DNA of 64,000 bases, taken from assembly GCF_024160145.1 (NCBI RefSeq), contig NZ_JAMYWQ010000006.1, positions 99,232 through 163,231 on the forward strand. Reading direction: 5' to 3'. This document shows positions 49,766 through 58,871 of this stretch, one piece after another (the stretch's first letter is position 1; the number at the start of each line of letters is the position of its first letter). The notes under the pieces are model-generated. The model was not told where the DNA came from. It saw only the letters and a program-made list of their open reading frames with translations, and ran no database searches. Source of the stretch: Serratia nevei. GTDB taxonomy: Bacteria > Pseudomonadota > Gammaproteobacteria > Enterobacterales > Enterobacteriaceae. Made by a program: the position numbers and the translations under genes.

Positions 49766-51577
49766 TTATTGCCGTTGAGCCGGTAAACGCGCCGCCTTGT
49801 TGACGTCGTACCACCAGTTATCGAAGCCGATCGCATAGGCCGGGCGGATCGGCGGCGTGGAGAATTTGTCCCAATAGGCGTAGCGATCGTGGTTGGAGTA
49901 CCACATCGGCAGCATGTAGTGGTTCCAGGTCAGCACCCGGTCCAGCGCGCGGCCGAGTGGCAACAGGGCTTTTTCGTCGCCCTGATGGGCGGCGATTTGC
50001 CTGACCAGGCTATCGACCGCCGGATCTTTGACGCCGGGGGTGTTGTAGCTGGAGTTGACGTACTCCGAATCCCAAATGATCTGCAGGTTGGCGGTGGGGA
50101 ACGGCATCGCCATGTAAACCGTCGGCATCATATCGAAATCGCGTTCGCGCAGGCGACGGGTGTACTGCGAGGCGTCAACTTCGCGAATTTGCATCTCGAT
50201 GCCCAGCCGCTGCAGGTTGTGGCGGAACGGCAATACGTACTGGAAGTTGCTGCCGCTCAGCAGCATCAGCTCGAAGGTGAACGGCTGGCCGGTTTTGGCG
50301 TTGACCAGCTTTTGATTTTTGACCACCCACCCGGCTTCTTTCAGCAATTGGGTCGCCTTCAGCAGGTTTTGTCGATCGCTGCCGCTGCCGTCGGAGGAGG
50401 GCGGTTGATAGATGCGGGTGAACACCTGCGGTGGCACCTGGCCTTTGAGCGGCGCCAGCAAGGCCAGTTCGGCGGCGTCCGGGTAGCTGCGGGCGGCATA
50501 GGCGGTATTTTGGAAATAGCTGTCGGCGCGCTGATAGGCGTTGTAATACAGCGCCTTGTTCATCCAGTTAAAGTCGAAAGCCAGGCCGATCGCTTCCCGC
50601 ACGCGCGGATCGGCAAACAGCGGTTTTTGGATGTTGAACGCCAGCCAACGGGTATTCTGCGCCGCCTGGTTGGTCTCGTCCTGCTTGATGATGTAGTTGC
50701 GCGCGAAGTTGCCGCCCTGATATTGGGTGGCCCAGCTCTTGGGCGACGGCTCGACGCGGAAATCGTAGGCGCCGGCCTTGAAGGCTTCCAGCGCCACTTT
50801 ATCGTCCAGATAATAATCGTAGCGGATGCTGTCGAAGTTGTAGCGGCCGCGGTTCACCGGCAGGTTGGCGGCCCAGTAGTCGCGCACGCGCTGGTAGGTG
50901 ATGTACTGGCCGAGGCGGTAATCGCCGATTTTATACGGGCCGCTGGCGAGCGGCGGCGTGTTGAGTGGTTCATTGAGCTTATGCGCTTGCCAAAAAGCAG
51001 CCGGGAGGATCGGCAGACTGCCGAAGAGTGACAGCATCGCCTCTTTGTTCGGCTGCGGGAACTCCATGCGCACCGTCAAACGCGAGATGGCCTTGACCGT
51101 GACGCCTTTATAATAAGAGCGAAACTGCGGCACGCCCTCGGTCATGAATTTGTTGAAAGTGAAGGCCACGTCGGCGGCGGTGATCGGGGTGCCGTCCTGG
51201 AAGCGAGCGCGGGCGTTGATATCCACTTCGACCCACCGCAGATCGCTGGGATAACGGGCCGATTCGGCAATCAGCGGATAAAAGCTGCCGGGTTCGTCGT
51301 CGGATGTCGCGAACAGGGTATCGTAAAGTTGGTCGGTACGCTCGCCGGGCACACCGCGGGTGGCGAAGCGGTTGAAGTTGTCGTAGGTGCCGATGGCCGC
51401 CAGCCGCACGTCGCCGCCCTTGGGTGCCGCCGGGTTGACGTAGTCGAAATGGCTGAAGTCGGTGGCGTATTTCGGTTCACCGAGAAGGGCGAAAGCGTAG
51501 CTTTCGTTGAGGGCTTCGGCCTGTGAGCCGAAGCTCAGTGCCGAGAGCACCAGAGCAGCGAAAATGCGCACGGACAT
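49766..51577 (-). CDS. yejA: Peptide-binding protein YejA
   Basis: A 603-residue periplasmic peptide-binding protein (SBP_bac_5). Signal peptide MSVRIFAALVLSALSFGSQA; early block SYAFALLGEPKYATDFSHFDYVNP; the family segment PKGGDVRLAAIGTYDNFNR. First gene of yejABEF. The ATG at 51577 matches the E. coli start; AGGAG lies 14 bases upstream, unusually far. Confidence 0.94.
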   Translation of the reverse strand: MSVRIFAALVLSALSFGSQAEALNESYAFALLGEPKYATDFSHFDYVNPAAPKGGDVRLAAIGTYDNFNRFATRGVPGERTDQLYDTLFATSDDEPGSFYPLIAESARYPSDLRWVEVDINARARFQDGTPITAADVAFTFNKFMTEGVPQFRSYYKGVTVKAISRLTVRMEFPQPNKEAMLSLFGSLPILPAAFWQAHKLNEPLNTPPLASGPYKIGDYRLGQYITYQRVRDYWAANLPVNRGRYNFDSIRYDYYLDDKVALEAFKAGAYDFRVEPSPKSWATQYQGGNFARNYIIKQDETNQAAQNTRWLAFNIQKPLFADPRVREAIGLAFDFNWMNKALYYNAYQRADSYFQNTAYAARSYPDAAELALLAPLKGQVPPQVFTRIYQPPSSDGSGSDRQNLLKATQLLKEAGWVVKNQKLVNAKTGQPFTFELMLLSGSNFQYVLPFRHNLQRLGIEMQIREVDASQYTRRLRERDFDMMPTVYMAMPFPTANLQIIWDSEYVNSSYNTPGVKDPAVDSLVRQIAAHQGDEKALLPLGRALDRVLTWNHYMLPMWYSNHDRYAYWDKFSTPPIRPAYAIGFDNWWYDVNKAARLPAQRQ

Positions 51578-51670
51578 CAGACGGTAAGCTCCTGCTGTGG
51601 AATAAGGTACAACCTGCGCCCAGCATACCATTCTTCGGGCGGGCGCAGGGTAAAGATGCTTAAAGATTGG

Positions 51671-53254
51671 CTATTTTTTTTCCTGATAATCAAAGACCTG
51701 ATGAATATTGCAGTAAGCGACGAACTTGTCGATGCTCAGCGGCTTGCTGAAGTAGTAACCCTGCATGAAATTGACGCCGTGTTCTTGCAGGAACTGCATC
51801 TGCTCGGCGGTCTCCACGCCTTCGGCCACCGTTAGCATTTTCAGCTTTTTCGCCAGCGAAATCACCGCATCCAGCACCGGCGCGGTGACCGTGTCCTGGC
51901 CGATGGTGTTGACGAAACCACGGTCGATCTTGAGGTAATCCATGGTGAAACGCTCAAGATAGATCAAAGCGCTGTGGCCGGTGCCGAAATCGTCCACTGC
52001 GATCTCGATGCCCTGTTTATGCAGCCAGTCGAACTCTGCCAGCGCGCTCTCTTCTTCTACCATGCCGCGTTCGGTGATCTCGAACACCAGCGTAAAGTAA
52101 TCGCCCGGCAGCTGTGCCAACAGTTCGTACACGTCCTGGTGGAACGACGGTGCGCTGAGGTGGGCGGGGGAGATGTTGAGGCCGACTTTGCCTCCCTGCG
52201 GCAGCGCTTTGGCAAGCTGCGGCGCATCTTCGGCGATCAGTTTGAACAGATGGCGGGTGAGCGGCACGATCAGCCCGTTGCTCTCGGCGTAGGGGATAAA
52301 GACATCGGGCGGGATGCGCCCCTCGATCGGGTGCTGCCAGCGGATCAGCGCTTCCAGCCCGCCGATGCTGTTGCTGTCGGTGTGGAATACCGGCTGGTAT
52401 TCGATAAAGAACTCGTTGCGCTTGATGCCGCGCAGCAGCGCGCGTTCCGGGCTTTGCCGCAGCAGCAGCATGTAATAACAGAGTACGCCGATCATCAATG
52501 ACAGCACCAGGCTGCCCAGCAGCGTCAGGCGAATGTCGTTGGGCGTCAGCTTCTCGTTGTAGAACATGATGGTCAGCGGCAGATTGGGCAGCGTCAGCTT
52601 ATCCGCCTTGCCTTTCGGCAGCTGATTGACCGGCATCAGATTCGGGCTGAAGGTGGACAGCGCGCGGTTGCCCATTACGATGGCGATGCCCGGCGCCTGT
52701 TCGTCATGCGAGGTGAACAACAGGTACGGCATCAAATTGATGTCCAGCGTGGCGAGAATGCCGGTGGCCTGTTCGCTCGGGTGTCGCAGCCAAACCGCGA
52801 CCGCCGGCTTGTCCGGCACGATCGGCGTGCCCTGCTGCAGCTTCAGGTCCAGGGGCAGATTCACGTCGATGTCCTGATAGAGATTTTGCATCGGTAACAT
52901 CATGTCGCCGGTGGCGGAGGAACAGTAGGCGTAGCCGTCTTTCACCAGCAGGAAGGTGCGCACGCCGCTGGTAAAGGCCGCCTGGTAGGTAATGTCCGAC
53001 TGGCTGGAGAGGCACGGTTTGTCCAGCAGCGGCATCATTTGCTGCATCACGGCCGTCAGGTGCGAGATATAACCCAGCGTGAACTTTTGCGTACGCGCTT
53101 CGACTTTATGTTGATATTGCGTGCGCTGGTGGTTGATCAAAGAAAGCGTGATGGCGGTGAATAGCGTAAAAAATACCAAAGCGGCGACGCCGCTTTTAGC
53201 CAGGCTGCGTTGTCGGTGCGACACGCTGCGCGCGAAAGCCCGTTTCAAGCCCAT
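51671..53254 (-). CDS. pdeN: CSS-motif EAL phosphodiesterase PdeN (Rtn)
   Basis: A 527-residue inner membrane c-di-GMP phosphodiesterase. Two membrane helices flank a periplasmic CSS domain (Cys-Ser-Ser at YAYCSSATGDM). The cytoplasmic EAL domain has EALIRWQHP, GLNISPAHL, EITERGM, DDFGTGHSAL and AEGVET, so the catalytic set is complete. Closely like E. coli Rtn/PdeN, where disulfide control of the CSS domain has been described. ATG 53254 follows GAGGACTCGGTT; a GTG at 53272 is possible. Confidence 0.93.
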   Translation of the reverse strand: MGLKRAFARSVSHRQRSLAKSGVAALVFFTLFTAITLSLINHQRTQYQHKVEARTQKFTLGYISHLTAVMQQMMPLLDKPCLSSQSDITYQAAFTSGVRTFLLVKDGYAYCSSATGDMMLPMQNLYQDIDVNLPLDLKLQQGTPIVPDKPAVAVWLRHPSEQATGILATLDINLMPYLLFTSHDEQAPGIAIVMGNRALSTFSPNLMPVNQLPKGKADKLTLPNLPLTIMFYNEKLTPNDIRLTLLGSLVLSLMIGVLCYYMLLLRQSPERALLRGIKRNEFFIEYQPVFHTDSNSIGGLEALIRWQHPIEGRIPPDVFIPYAESNGLIVPLTRHLFKLIAEDAPQLAKALPQGGKVGLNISPAHLSAPSFHQDVYELLAQLPGDYFTLVFEITERGMVEEESALAEFDWLHKQGIEIAVDDFGTGHSALIYLERFTMDYLKIDRGFVNTIGQDTVTAPVLDAVISLAKKLKMLTVAEGVETAEQMQFLQEHGVNFMQGYYFSKPLSIDKFVAYCNIHQVFDYQEKK

Positions 53255-53595
53255 AACCGAGTCCTCTGCCACCGGGTGTCAGGGGTGTCGCGCAGCCACT
53301 CAATGCATTGTGCCAACGGCTTTTTTTTCATTTTGCCTTTTTATCCTGTACTCAACCGGCGGCGCTGTTTAAACGCGAAGCGGCGCCGACAGAAATATAT
53401 TGCGCATGTTTTAAGCGGTAACGTTTTAAATAATACCGGAGCCGTTGCCGTCATCTGACGATAATAGGCGAGTTTTTCCTCTTCGGCGCGCTTTCCTGCC
53501 AACAGTTTATCAAAATAATAGCGGGCGGCGACGTTGAACGGGGAAAGGGATGATAATGCCGGGTGAGTCCCGGTTATTCATCTGTGTTCGACAGC
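53255..53595. other. Intergenic region mepS/pdeN
   Basis: About 340 bases that contain the pdeN promoter and the 3' end of the mepS transcript. Mixed composition; no gene or RNA recognised. Confidence 0.5.
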
Positions 53596-53624
53596 CAAAA
53601 AAAACGCCGCCCGTAGGCGGCGCT
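53596..53624 (-). terminator. mepS terminator
   Basis: On the minus strand GCGCCGCC / GGGCGGCG around TAC followed by a run of T (plus-strand A-tract 53597-53604), 43 bases past the mepS stop. Confidence 0.88.
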
Positions 53625-53666
53625 TATCGCTCGTTTGGTCTTCAGGAACTTCAGGGCAGTGCGCCG

Positions 53667-54242
53667 TCAGCCGTTGGTCAGCACCCGGCGCGCTTCTCGA
53701 TAACGCTTGTCCCAGTAGTTATCGGTCAGCTTGGAAATCATGACACCATTGCTGGTGGAGGCGTGAACGAATTGATCGTTGCCCAAATAGATGCCGACAT
53801 GGCGCCCGGTAGAACCGGCGCGGAACAGCACCAAATCGCCGGCGCGCAGCTTGGTGCGCTGGATTTTCTTGCCGAGATCTTCCTGTTCGTAGGTTGAGCG
53901 CGGTAAATCCATGCCGAACTGTTCGCGGAAGGTGCGCTGGACAAACGCCGAGCAATCGATGCCGCGCTTGGTGTCACCGCCTAAACGGTAACGAACCCCT
54001 TTCCAGTCCGCGTACTGATCCATAATCTTTGACTTGACGTCAACGTTGCGGACCATCGCTTCGAATTCATCCTGAGAGGCTTGCAGTAAAAGACCGTCTT
54101 TGTCATTAACTGCACGCATCTCAGTTTGTGCGTTACTCAAGTTCGAAGTGTGAGTCGAGCTGCACGCTGAGAGCATAACCGCAGCGGCAATTGCAGGGAT
54201 TACCCGCAAAACATATCTCAGAAACGGTTGAGATTTGACCAT
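53667..54242 (-). CDS. mepS: Murein DD-endopeptidase MepS (Spr)
   Basis: A 191-residue outer membrane lipoprotein (lipobox LSAC, Cys27) with an NlpC/P60 peptidase domain. Triad readable as Cys97 (RGIDCSAF), His148 (TGRHVGIYL) and His160 (FVHAS). It cleaves D-Ala-mDAP crosslinks to allow cell-wall growth and is degraded by the NlpI-Prc system in E. coli. Neighbours pdeN and lpxT as in E. coli. Confidence 0.95.
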   Translation of the reverse strand: MVKSQPFLRYVLRVIPAIAAAVMLSACSSTHTSNLSNAQTEMRAVNDKDGLLLQASQDEFEAMVRNVDVKSKIMDQYADWKGVRYRLGGDTKRGIDCSAFVQRTFREQFGMDLPRSTYEQEDLGKKIQRTKLRAGDLVLFRAGSTGRHVGIYLGNDQFVHASTSNGVMISKLTDNYWDKRYREARRVLTNG

Positions 54243-54651
54243 TGTTGTTGTTTTCCCTTGAAGTCCTTAACGACAAAAGTCGCTACCTGAAAAATGCCAA
54301 ACGGAACGAGCCTAATCCGCACCTGTTGCATCGACAATCAGTTACCGTTGAAAACGTGCAGGAACGCACATTTTTATCGGATTCCATACTGATTCGACTT
54401 AAACCAGGCACAAACGCATCTGAGATTACCGGAACAAATAGGGGATTGCGAGTCTTTTTCCCGTCTTTTTTATATGAATTTGTGATGTAACATAATGTAA
54501 ATCTTCATATAAAAAGCGCCAATTGTCCGATGTATGAATCTGGCGTGAAATCAGGTTGCAAAAGCGTTAACGGACGGCGGAGAAATTTCGCGTGCGGCGA
54601 GGGGGCGTGGCCGGGAGGCGGGCGCCTCCCGGCATGAGTCATAGATGTAGA
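54243..54651. other. Intergenic region lpxT/mepS
   Basis: About 410 bases holding the mepS promoter and leader. A GC-rich perfect hairpin at 54610-54633 (GCCGGGAGGCG / CGCCTCCCGGC) is 18 bases past the lpxT stop and probably ends lpxT transcription, though it lacks a T-run. AT-rich patch at 54450-54520. No gene seen. Confidence 0.55.
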
Positions 54652-55362
54652 TTATGGTTGGCCGGGGCGGTGCTTGCCGGGCAACAGGCGATTCAACCGA
54701 TCGACAATCCAGTCGCTGCAAGGCGTCATCAACACCCAGCTGGCGCCAACCAGCACCACGGACAGCGAGCCGACGGCGATATCGGTAAACCAGTGGGCGC
54801 CAATCATCACGCGCGGCAATGAGAAGACCAGCGTAATCAGCAGGGCGACGGCGAAGGCGCCGCGGCCGAAATAGCGCAGCATAAAGCAGGAAAAAATAAT
54901 CAGCATCATGCCGTGGTCGCCGGGGAAGCTGTCGCCGGAGGCGTCCTTGGTGGGGATGCCGGTCAACTCGCTGACGCGATTGATATTGTCAAAGGTCAGG
55001 GTGGGGCTCGGATGTTTTACCGGCAGCAGGTGGCCAAGCTGATTCAGCACCACGGCGGTCAGTAGCATCACCACGCCGGTGATCACCAGACGACGGCGGC
55101 CGGCGGCGTCCTGTTTCAGGTAGAAGTACAAATACAGCAGGCCCATGGCCAGCAGCGAAATCACGTCGAACGCGCGGTTATTGGTGATGGCAACCAGATG
55201 CAAAAAGGCCGGGTCGGTGGCCAGATGGTGGTTAAAGAAGAAGAAAATCGCCGAGTCCAGGGTAAACCAGCCGCCGTGATTGGCCGGCAGGAACCAGGAC
55301 AGAAACAGCGCAACGCCCAGTAAGTTGAAGATGAGAATGAGGGGTAAATTGCGGCGTGTCAT
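54652..55362 (-). CDS. lpxT: Lipid A 1-diphosphate synthase LpxT
   Basis: A 236-residue inner membrane PAP2-type phosphotransferase adding a phosphate from undecaprenyl pyrophosphate to lipid A. Six membrane segments; acid-phosphatase motifs in KDASGDSFPGDHGMML and SLPRVMIGAHWFTD. Closely like E. coli LpxT (YeiU). Same neighbours as in E. coli (mepS, yeiR). Confidence 0.93.
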   Translation of the reverse strand: MTRRNLPLILIFNLLGVALFLSWFLPANHGGWFTLDSAIFFFFNHHLATDPAFLHLVAITNNRAFDVISLLAMGLLYLYFYLKQDAAGRRRLVITGVVMLLTAVVLNQLGHLLPVKHPSPTLTFDNINRVSELTGIPTKDASGDSFPGDHGMMLIIFSCFMLRYFGRGAFAVALLITLVFSLPRVMIGAHWFTDIAVGSLSVVLVGASWVLMTPCSDWIVDRLNRLLPGKHRPGQP

Positions 55363-55441
55363 GACATAACCTGTTGGAAAAATGAAAACGAAACAAAACC
55401 CGGCTGCCCTGTGGCAATCGAGGGGAGCAACGGTACGGGGT

Positions 55442-56416
55442 TTAACTTAAACGAATCTTAAACAAGGCGGATTGCAGGGCGTTCCAGTCGGCATTTTCGC
55501 TGTGGATCAGTTCAACCCGGCTGTCGAGCGGTGTGGTCGGGCGGGTTTCGATGTTGAGATCTTGCCCCTGACGATTGATCAGCAACGTACCTTCGGGAAT
55601 GCGCACCACGCCTTTGGCGCGTTCGACCGGCGCCAGTCGCACCCACTCCATAAAGCCGACGGTGTCGAACCGGGTGGCGCCGTCAAAAATCCAGCCGCAG
55701 CTGGTAAAGCCTTGCCCTTCGTTCAGCGCTCGCCGCCAGCGGGCGTGCTCCGGCAGCCGCAGCGCCGCCAGCCCCTGCGTTTTCGCCTGACCATGATGAT
55801 GCTGCGCGTCCGGTAATTCTGTACGATTCGTGCGAGGAAGTGACAGCAGCGCGACATCCGCCTCGCCTTGCGTGATGGCGTAGCAGGAGCGCTGCAGCGG
55901 ATCCTGCGCCCGCCAGGTTTCCAGCGCCCGCCAGTCTTCCGGCTGATAGGTATCGCTTTTGCTGGCCAAAATAATATCGGCCGCGGCCAGCTGATCGCGG
56001 AAATTTTCGTTGTCGCGATAGCGGGGCTGGCTGAGCTGGCGGGCATCCAGCAGGCACAGCGTGGCTTGCAGATCGATCCAGCCGGCGTAGCTCTCCTGGG
56101 TCAGCAGCGACAGGATTTGTTTCGGATGCCCGAGCCCGGTCGGTTCGATCAGCAGCCGATCCGGTTTGGCCTGTTGCAACAGCATATTCAGCCCCACCTG
56201 CATTGGCAGGCCGTTGACGCAGCACATGCAGCCGCCGGGGATCTCTTTGAGCACCGCGCCGCTGTCCGCCAGCAGCGCGCCGTCGATGCCGATCTCGCCG
56301 AATTCATTGACCAAGACCGCCCAGCGTTCATCTTCGGGTTTATGAGCCAGCAAATGGCGGATAGTGGTGGTTTTACCGCTGCCGAGGAAGCCGGTAATCA
56401 GATTGGTTTTGGTCAT
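55442..56416 (-). CDS. yeiR: COG0523 GTPase YeiR (zinc-binding)
   Basis: A 324-residue G3E GTPase of the metal-chaperone family. G1 motif GFLGSGKT (9-16), the CMCC metal-binding motif at 63-66, and NKxD variant ASKSD. A His-rich linker (QHHHGQ) precedes the C-terminal domain. E. coli YeiR is reported as a zinc-binding GTPase important under zinc limitation. Likely cotranscribed with lpxT downstream. Confidence 0.92.
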   Translation of the reverse strand: MTKTNLITGFLGSGKTTTIRHLLAHKPEDERWAVLVNEFGEIGIDGALLADSGAVLKEIPGGCMCCVNGLPMQVGLNMLLQQAKPDRLLIEPTGLGHPKQILSLLTQESYAGWIDLQATLCLLDARQLSQPRYRDNENFRDQLAAADIILASKSDTYQPEDWRALETWRAQDPLQRSCYAITQGEADVALLSLPRTNRTELPDAQHHHGQAKTQGLAALRLPEHARWRRALNEGQGFTSCGWIFDGATRFDTVGFMEWVRLAPVERAKGVVRIPEGTLLINRQGQDLNIETRPTTPLDSRVELIHSENADWNALQSALFKIRLS

Positions 56417-56734
56417 TAATAATTCCAGGTGAAAAAATTAACTTGCTTAATAAATGAGTTACGCTGCCGGCTTGGTGAAGCCGCTGCGATTTAATTTGTG
56501 CTCTATCTCGCAAATTTTGCACGTCACCCTGCGCTTTTCAACCGGCAAAGTCCACTTTTCAGAACAAGAAAATTCTTAGATAAAACCCTGTATTAGATAA
56601 GGTTAACTTTTGTTAGTAGCTTGTTTTTAAATTGTTAATGACGCGATTAACGATCAAATCCTGTCCCTTTCCTTGCGATTATTCCTAACAAGATCCTCTA
56701 TGGTTAAATTGGCTTAACTAGAAATGAGGTTGCC
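56417..56734. other. Intergenic region yeiR / fimbrial-like gene
   Basis: 318 bases, AT-rich, between divergent genes. It must carry the promoter of the small secreted protein and of yeiR. No Zur box or other operator was identified with confidence. Confidence 0.5.
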
Positions 56735-57043
56735 ATGAATATCTTTCGGTTATTTTTGATCGTAGGAATGTTGTTTTCATGGACGGCAGTGAGTCAAGCA
56801 GGAGTGGCCGGCGGGGTAGTTCGCTTCGTCGGTTCTATCGTTGAAAGCCCTTGCACGGTTAATATTGCAGATTCCAAGGCGAATACGCAATGTTACCGTA
56901 ACGGCCAGCGTTATCAGGCCCAGCAAGCGTTGTCAGGTTTTGATGCTACACGCAAAGAACTTCCGCTAAATCTAGGTACAACCGAAATGAAGTGGGTAGA
57001 CCAACAGAAAAAACTCGCTGTTATGACGGTCGTTTATCGTTAA
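56735..57043 (+). CDS. Small secreted fimbrial-like protein
   Basis: A 102-residue protein with signal peptide (MNIFRLFLIVGMLFSWTAVSQA). The mature part begins GVAGGVVRFVGSIVESPCTVNI, the usual first strand of a type 1 pilin with its Cys, and a second Cys (NTQCYRNGQ) could complete a disulfide. It is about half the length of a pilin and lacks the rest of the fold and the penultimate Tyr. No usher or chaperone genes are near. It may be a stand-alone secreted protein or a truncated pilin; function unknown. Confidence 0.7.
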   Translation: MNIFRLFLIVGMLFSWTAVSQAGVAGGVVRFVGSIVESPCTVNIADSKANTQCYRNGQRYQAQQALSGFDATRKELPLNLGTTEMKWVDQQKKLAVMTVVYR

Positions 57044-57052
57044 GTCGTTCCG

Positions 57053-57082
57053 CCATGCCGGCGTAACGTTACGCCGGCATGG
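57053..57082. terminator. Perfect 30-bp palindrome between convergent genes
   Basis: 15-bp arms (CCATGCCGGCGTAAC and its complement) with no spacer, located 9 bases after the fimbrial-like gene and 23 before the yeiQ stop. Probably a bidirectional terminator; the flank is only modestly T-rich. Confidence 0.75.
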
Positions 57083-57105
57083 TTATTCTCATCCCAGCAG
57101 GCTCC

Positions 57106-58578
57106 TTACCGCGTCACCCATTCCTTCACCGTTTCACGCGCACCGCGATCGCGCAGTGACAAATAGGCTTGCGCCACCGCCTCAGTAAATGCCGTATGGG
57201 CCGCCAGCGCTTCGCCGAACACCGATTTCAGCGCCAGCAGCGCCGTCACGCGCCGCCGATCGTCCGTTGTGGCGGCGATCGTCTGTTGCAGCACGTCTGC
57301 CAGCGGATCGCGAATGTCGATTGGCTGACCGGCGTCATCGACGCCGCCGACGTAACGCATCCAGCCCGCCACGCCCAGCGCCAGCCCGCTGTAGTCGCCG
57401 CCGTGTCGCAGATGCCAGCGCGCCGCGTCCAGCAGACGCTGCGGCAGCTTCTGCGAGCCGTCCATGGCGATCTGCCAGGTGAGGTGTTGCAGCGCCGGAT
57501 TGCTGAAGCGCGCGATAAGCTGCGCGGCGTAGTCGGCCAGATCTATGCCGGTGACGCTCAGGGTCGGGGCCTGTTCGCGCAGCATCAGCCGCTGCGCCGC
57601 GCGGCGGTAGTGCTCATCCGCCATGCACTCGTTGATATAGCGATAGCCGCCCAGGTAACCGAGGTAAGCCAGGAACGAGTGGCTGCCGTTCAGCATGCGC
57701 AGCTTCATGTGCTCAAACGGCAGCACATCGCTGACCAACTGGACGCCGGCCTGCTCCCACGCCGGGCGTCCGGCGGTAAAGTTGTCTTCCACCACCCATT
57801 GGATGAAGGGCTCGCAGGCGATGGCGCATTCGTCGCGCACGCCGCCCAGCGCGGCGGCGATCTCATCCAGCGTGGCCGGCGTGGCCGCCGGCACGATGCG
57901 ATCCACCATGGTACAGGGGAAGGTGGCGGCGGTAGCGATCCAGTCGGCGAGCGCCGGATCCCGCGCCTGCGCCAAATCGAGCACCGCCCGGCGCAGCACG
58001 TGGCCGTTCTCCGGAATATTGTCGCAGGAGAGCAGGGAGAAGGCGGGCAGGCCGCGTTCGCGCCGCAGCCGCAGCGCCTCCACCAAAATGCCGGGCACGG
58101 TCTGCGGCTGATGCGGCCACGCCAGATCGGCGACGATCCCCGGATGCTGCCGATCCAGCCGCCCGCTGCCGGGCTCGATGCAGTAGCCTTTTTCGGTGAT
58201 GGTCATCGAAACGATCGCCACCTGCGGCTCGGCCAGTTTCTCCAGCACCGCGGCGATGCCTTCCAGCTTGCGATGCAGGCTCTCATGCACCGCACCGACC
58301 ACGATGGCCTGATGGCCGTCCGCGCCTTTCTCCAGCACGCTGTACAGATGATCCTGTTGCCGCAGCGCCTCAAACAGCGGCACGCCGCCGGAAAGACTGA
58401 TTTCGCAAATGCCCCAGTCGCCGCCGTGGGCGTTCAGCACCCGATCGGTCAGCAGCGCCTGATGCGCGCGGTGGAACGCGCCGAAGCCAAGGTGTGCGAT
58501 GCGGCTGCGCAGGGCCCGGCGGTCATAGTTCGGTTGCCGGACGGCGCCCGGCAGCAGAGTGTTGGCGATCGTTTTCAT
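57106..58578 (-). CDS. yeiQ: Mannitol-dehydrogenase-family oxidoreductase YeiQ
   Basis: A 490-residue polyol/uronate dehydrogenase of the UxuB/MtlD family. Rossmann N-terminus (IAHLGFGAFHRAHQALLTDRVL), catalytic region MKLRMLNGSHSFLAYLGYLGG with the conserved Lys, and DGSQKLPQRLLD. The N-terminal half resembles E. coli YeiQ more than UxuB, and yeiR is nearby as in E. coli. It is divergent from uxuA, suggesting it reduces fructuronate to mannonate here (inference). Start ATG after GGAGATGAG. Confidence 0.88.
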   Translation of the reverse strand: MKTIANTLLPGAVRQPNYDRRALRSRIAHLGFGAFHRAHQALLTDRVLNAHGGDWGICEISLSGGVPLFEALRQQDHLYSVLEKGADGHQAIVVGAVHESLHRKLEGIAAVLEKLAEPQVAIVSMTITEKGYCIEPGSGRLDRQHPGIVADLAWPHQPQTVPGILVEALRLRRERGLPAFSLLSCDNIPENGHVLRRAVLDLAQARDPALADWIATAATFPCTMVDRIVPAATPATLDEIAAALGGVRDECAIACEPFIQWVVEDNFTAGRPAWEQAGVQLVSDVLPFEHMKLRMLNGSHSFLAYLGYLGGYRYINECMADEHYRRAAQRLMLREQAPTLSVTGIDLADYAAQLIARFSNPALQHLTWQIAMDGSQKLPQRLLDAARWHLRHGGDYSGLALGVAGWMRYVGGVDDAGQPIDIRDPLADVLQQTIAATTDDRRRVTALLALKSVFGEALAAHTAFTEAVAQAYLSLRDRGARETVKEWVTR

Positions 58579-58712
58579 CTCATCTCCAAAGCGTGTAAGA
58601 CAGCTGGCGGGCCACTTGCGCCAAGTTAGCAGACCAGTTTTCTGCCGCATAGGCAGGGTGGCGCCGGCGATAAAAAACTGCGGTCAGTGTAAGGATGTCG
58701 GCCGGCTAAGGG

Positions 58713-58730
58713 AATTGGTCAGTCCAAAAT
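58713..58730. promoter_or_regulatory. Candidate GntR-type (UxuR/ExuR-like) operator
   Basis: AATTGGTCAGTCCAAAAT resembles the hexuronate-regulator operator pattern AATTGGT..ACCAATT. A second weaker copy TGGATCAACCAAT lies at 58748-58760. Both are between divergent yeiQ and uxuA. Confidence 0.5.
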
Positions 58731-58871
58731 AAGCCAGAATCGTGAAGTGGATCAACCAATGAGCGGTTCACTTTTGACAGCGCAGGGCGAAAGAGTAAGT
58801 TAAAGATAACTGACATCTAAATTAAACTGGTATAACAGCATTGCGATGCGAGACAGGCATAAGGACAAAAC

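Noticed and set aside
57106..58578. Orthologue of uxuB
   Set aside because: N-terminal half and synteny with yeiR/efpL fit YeiQ better, though the pairing with uxuA leaves a UxuB-like function open.
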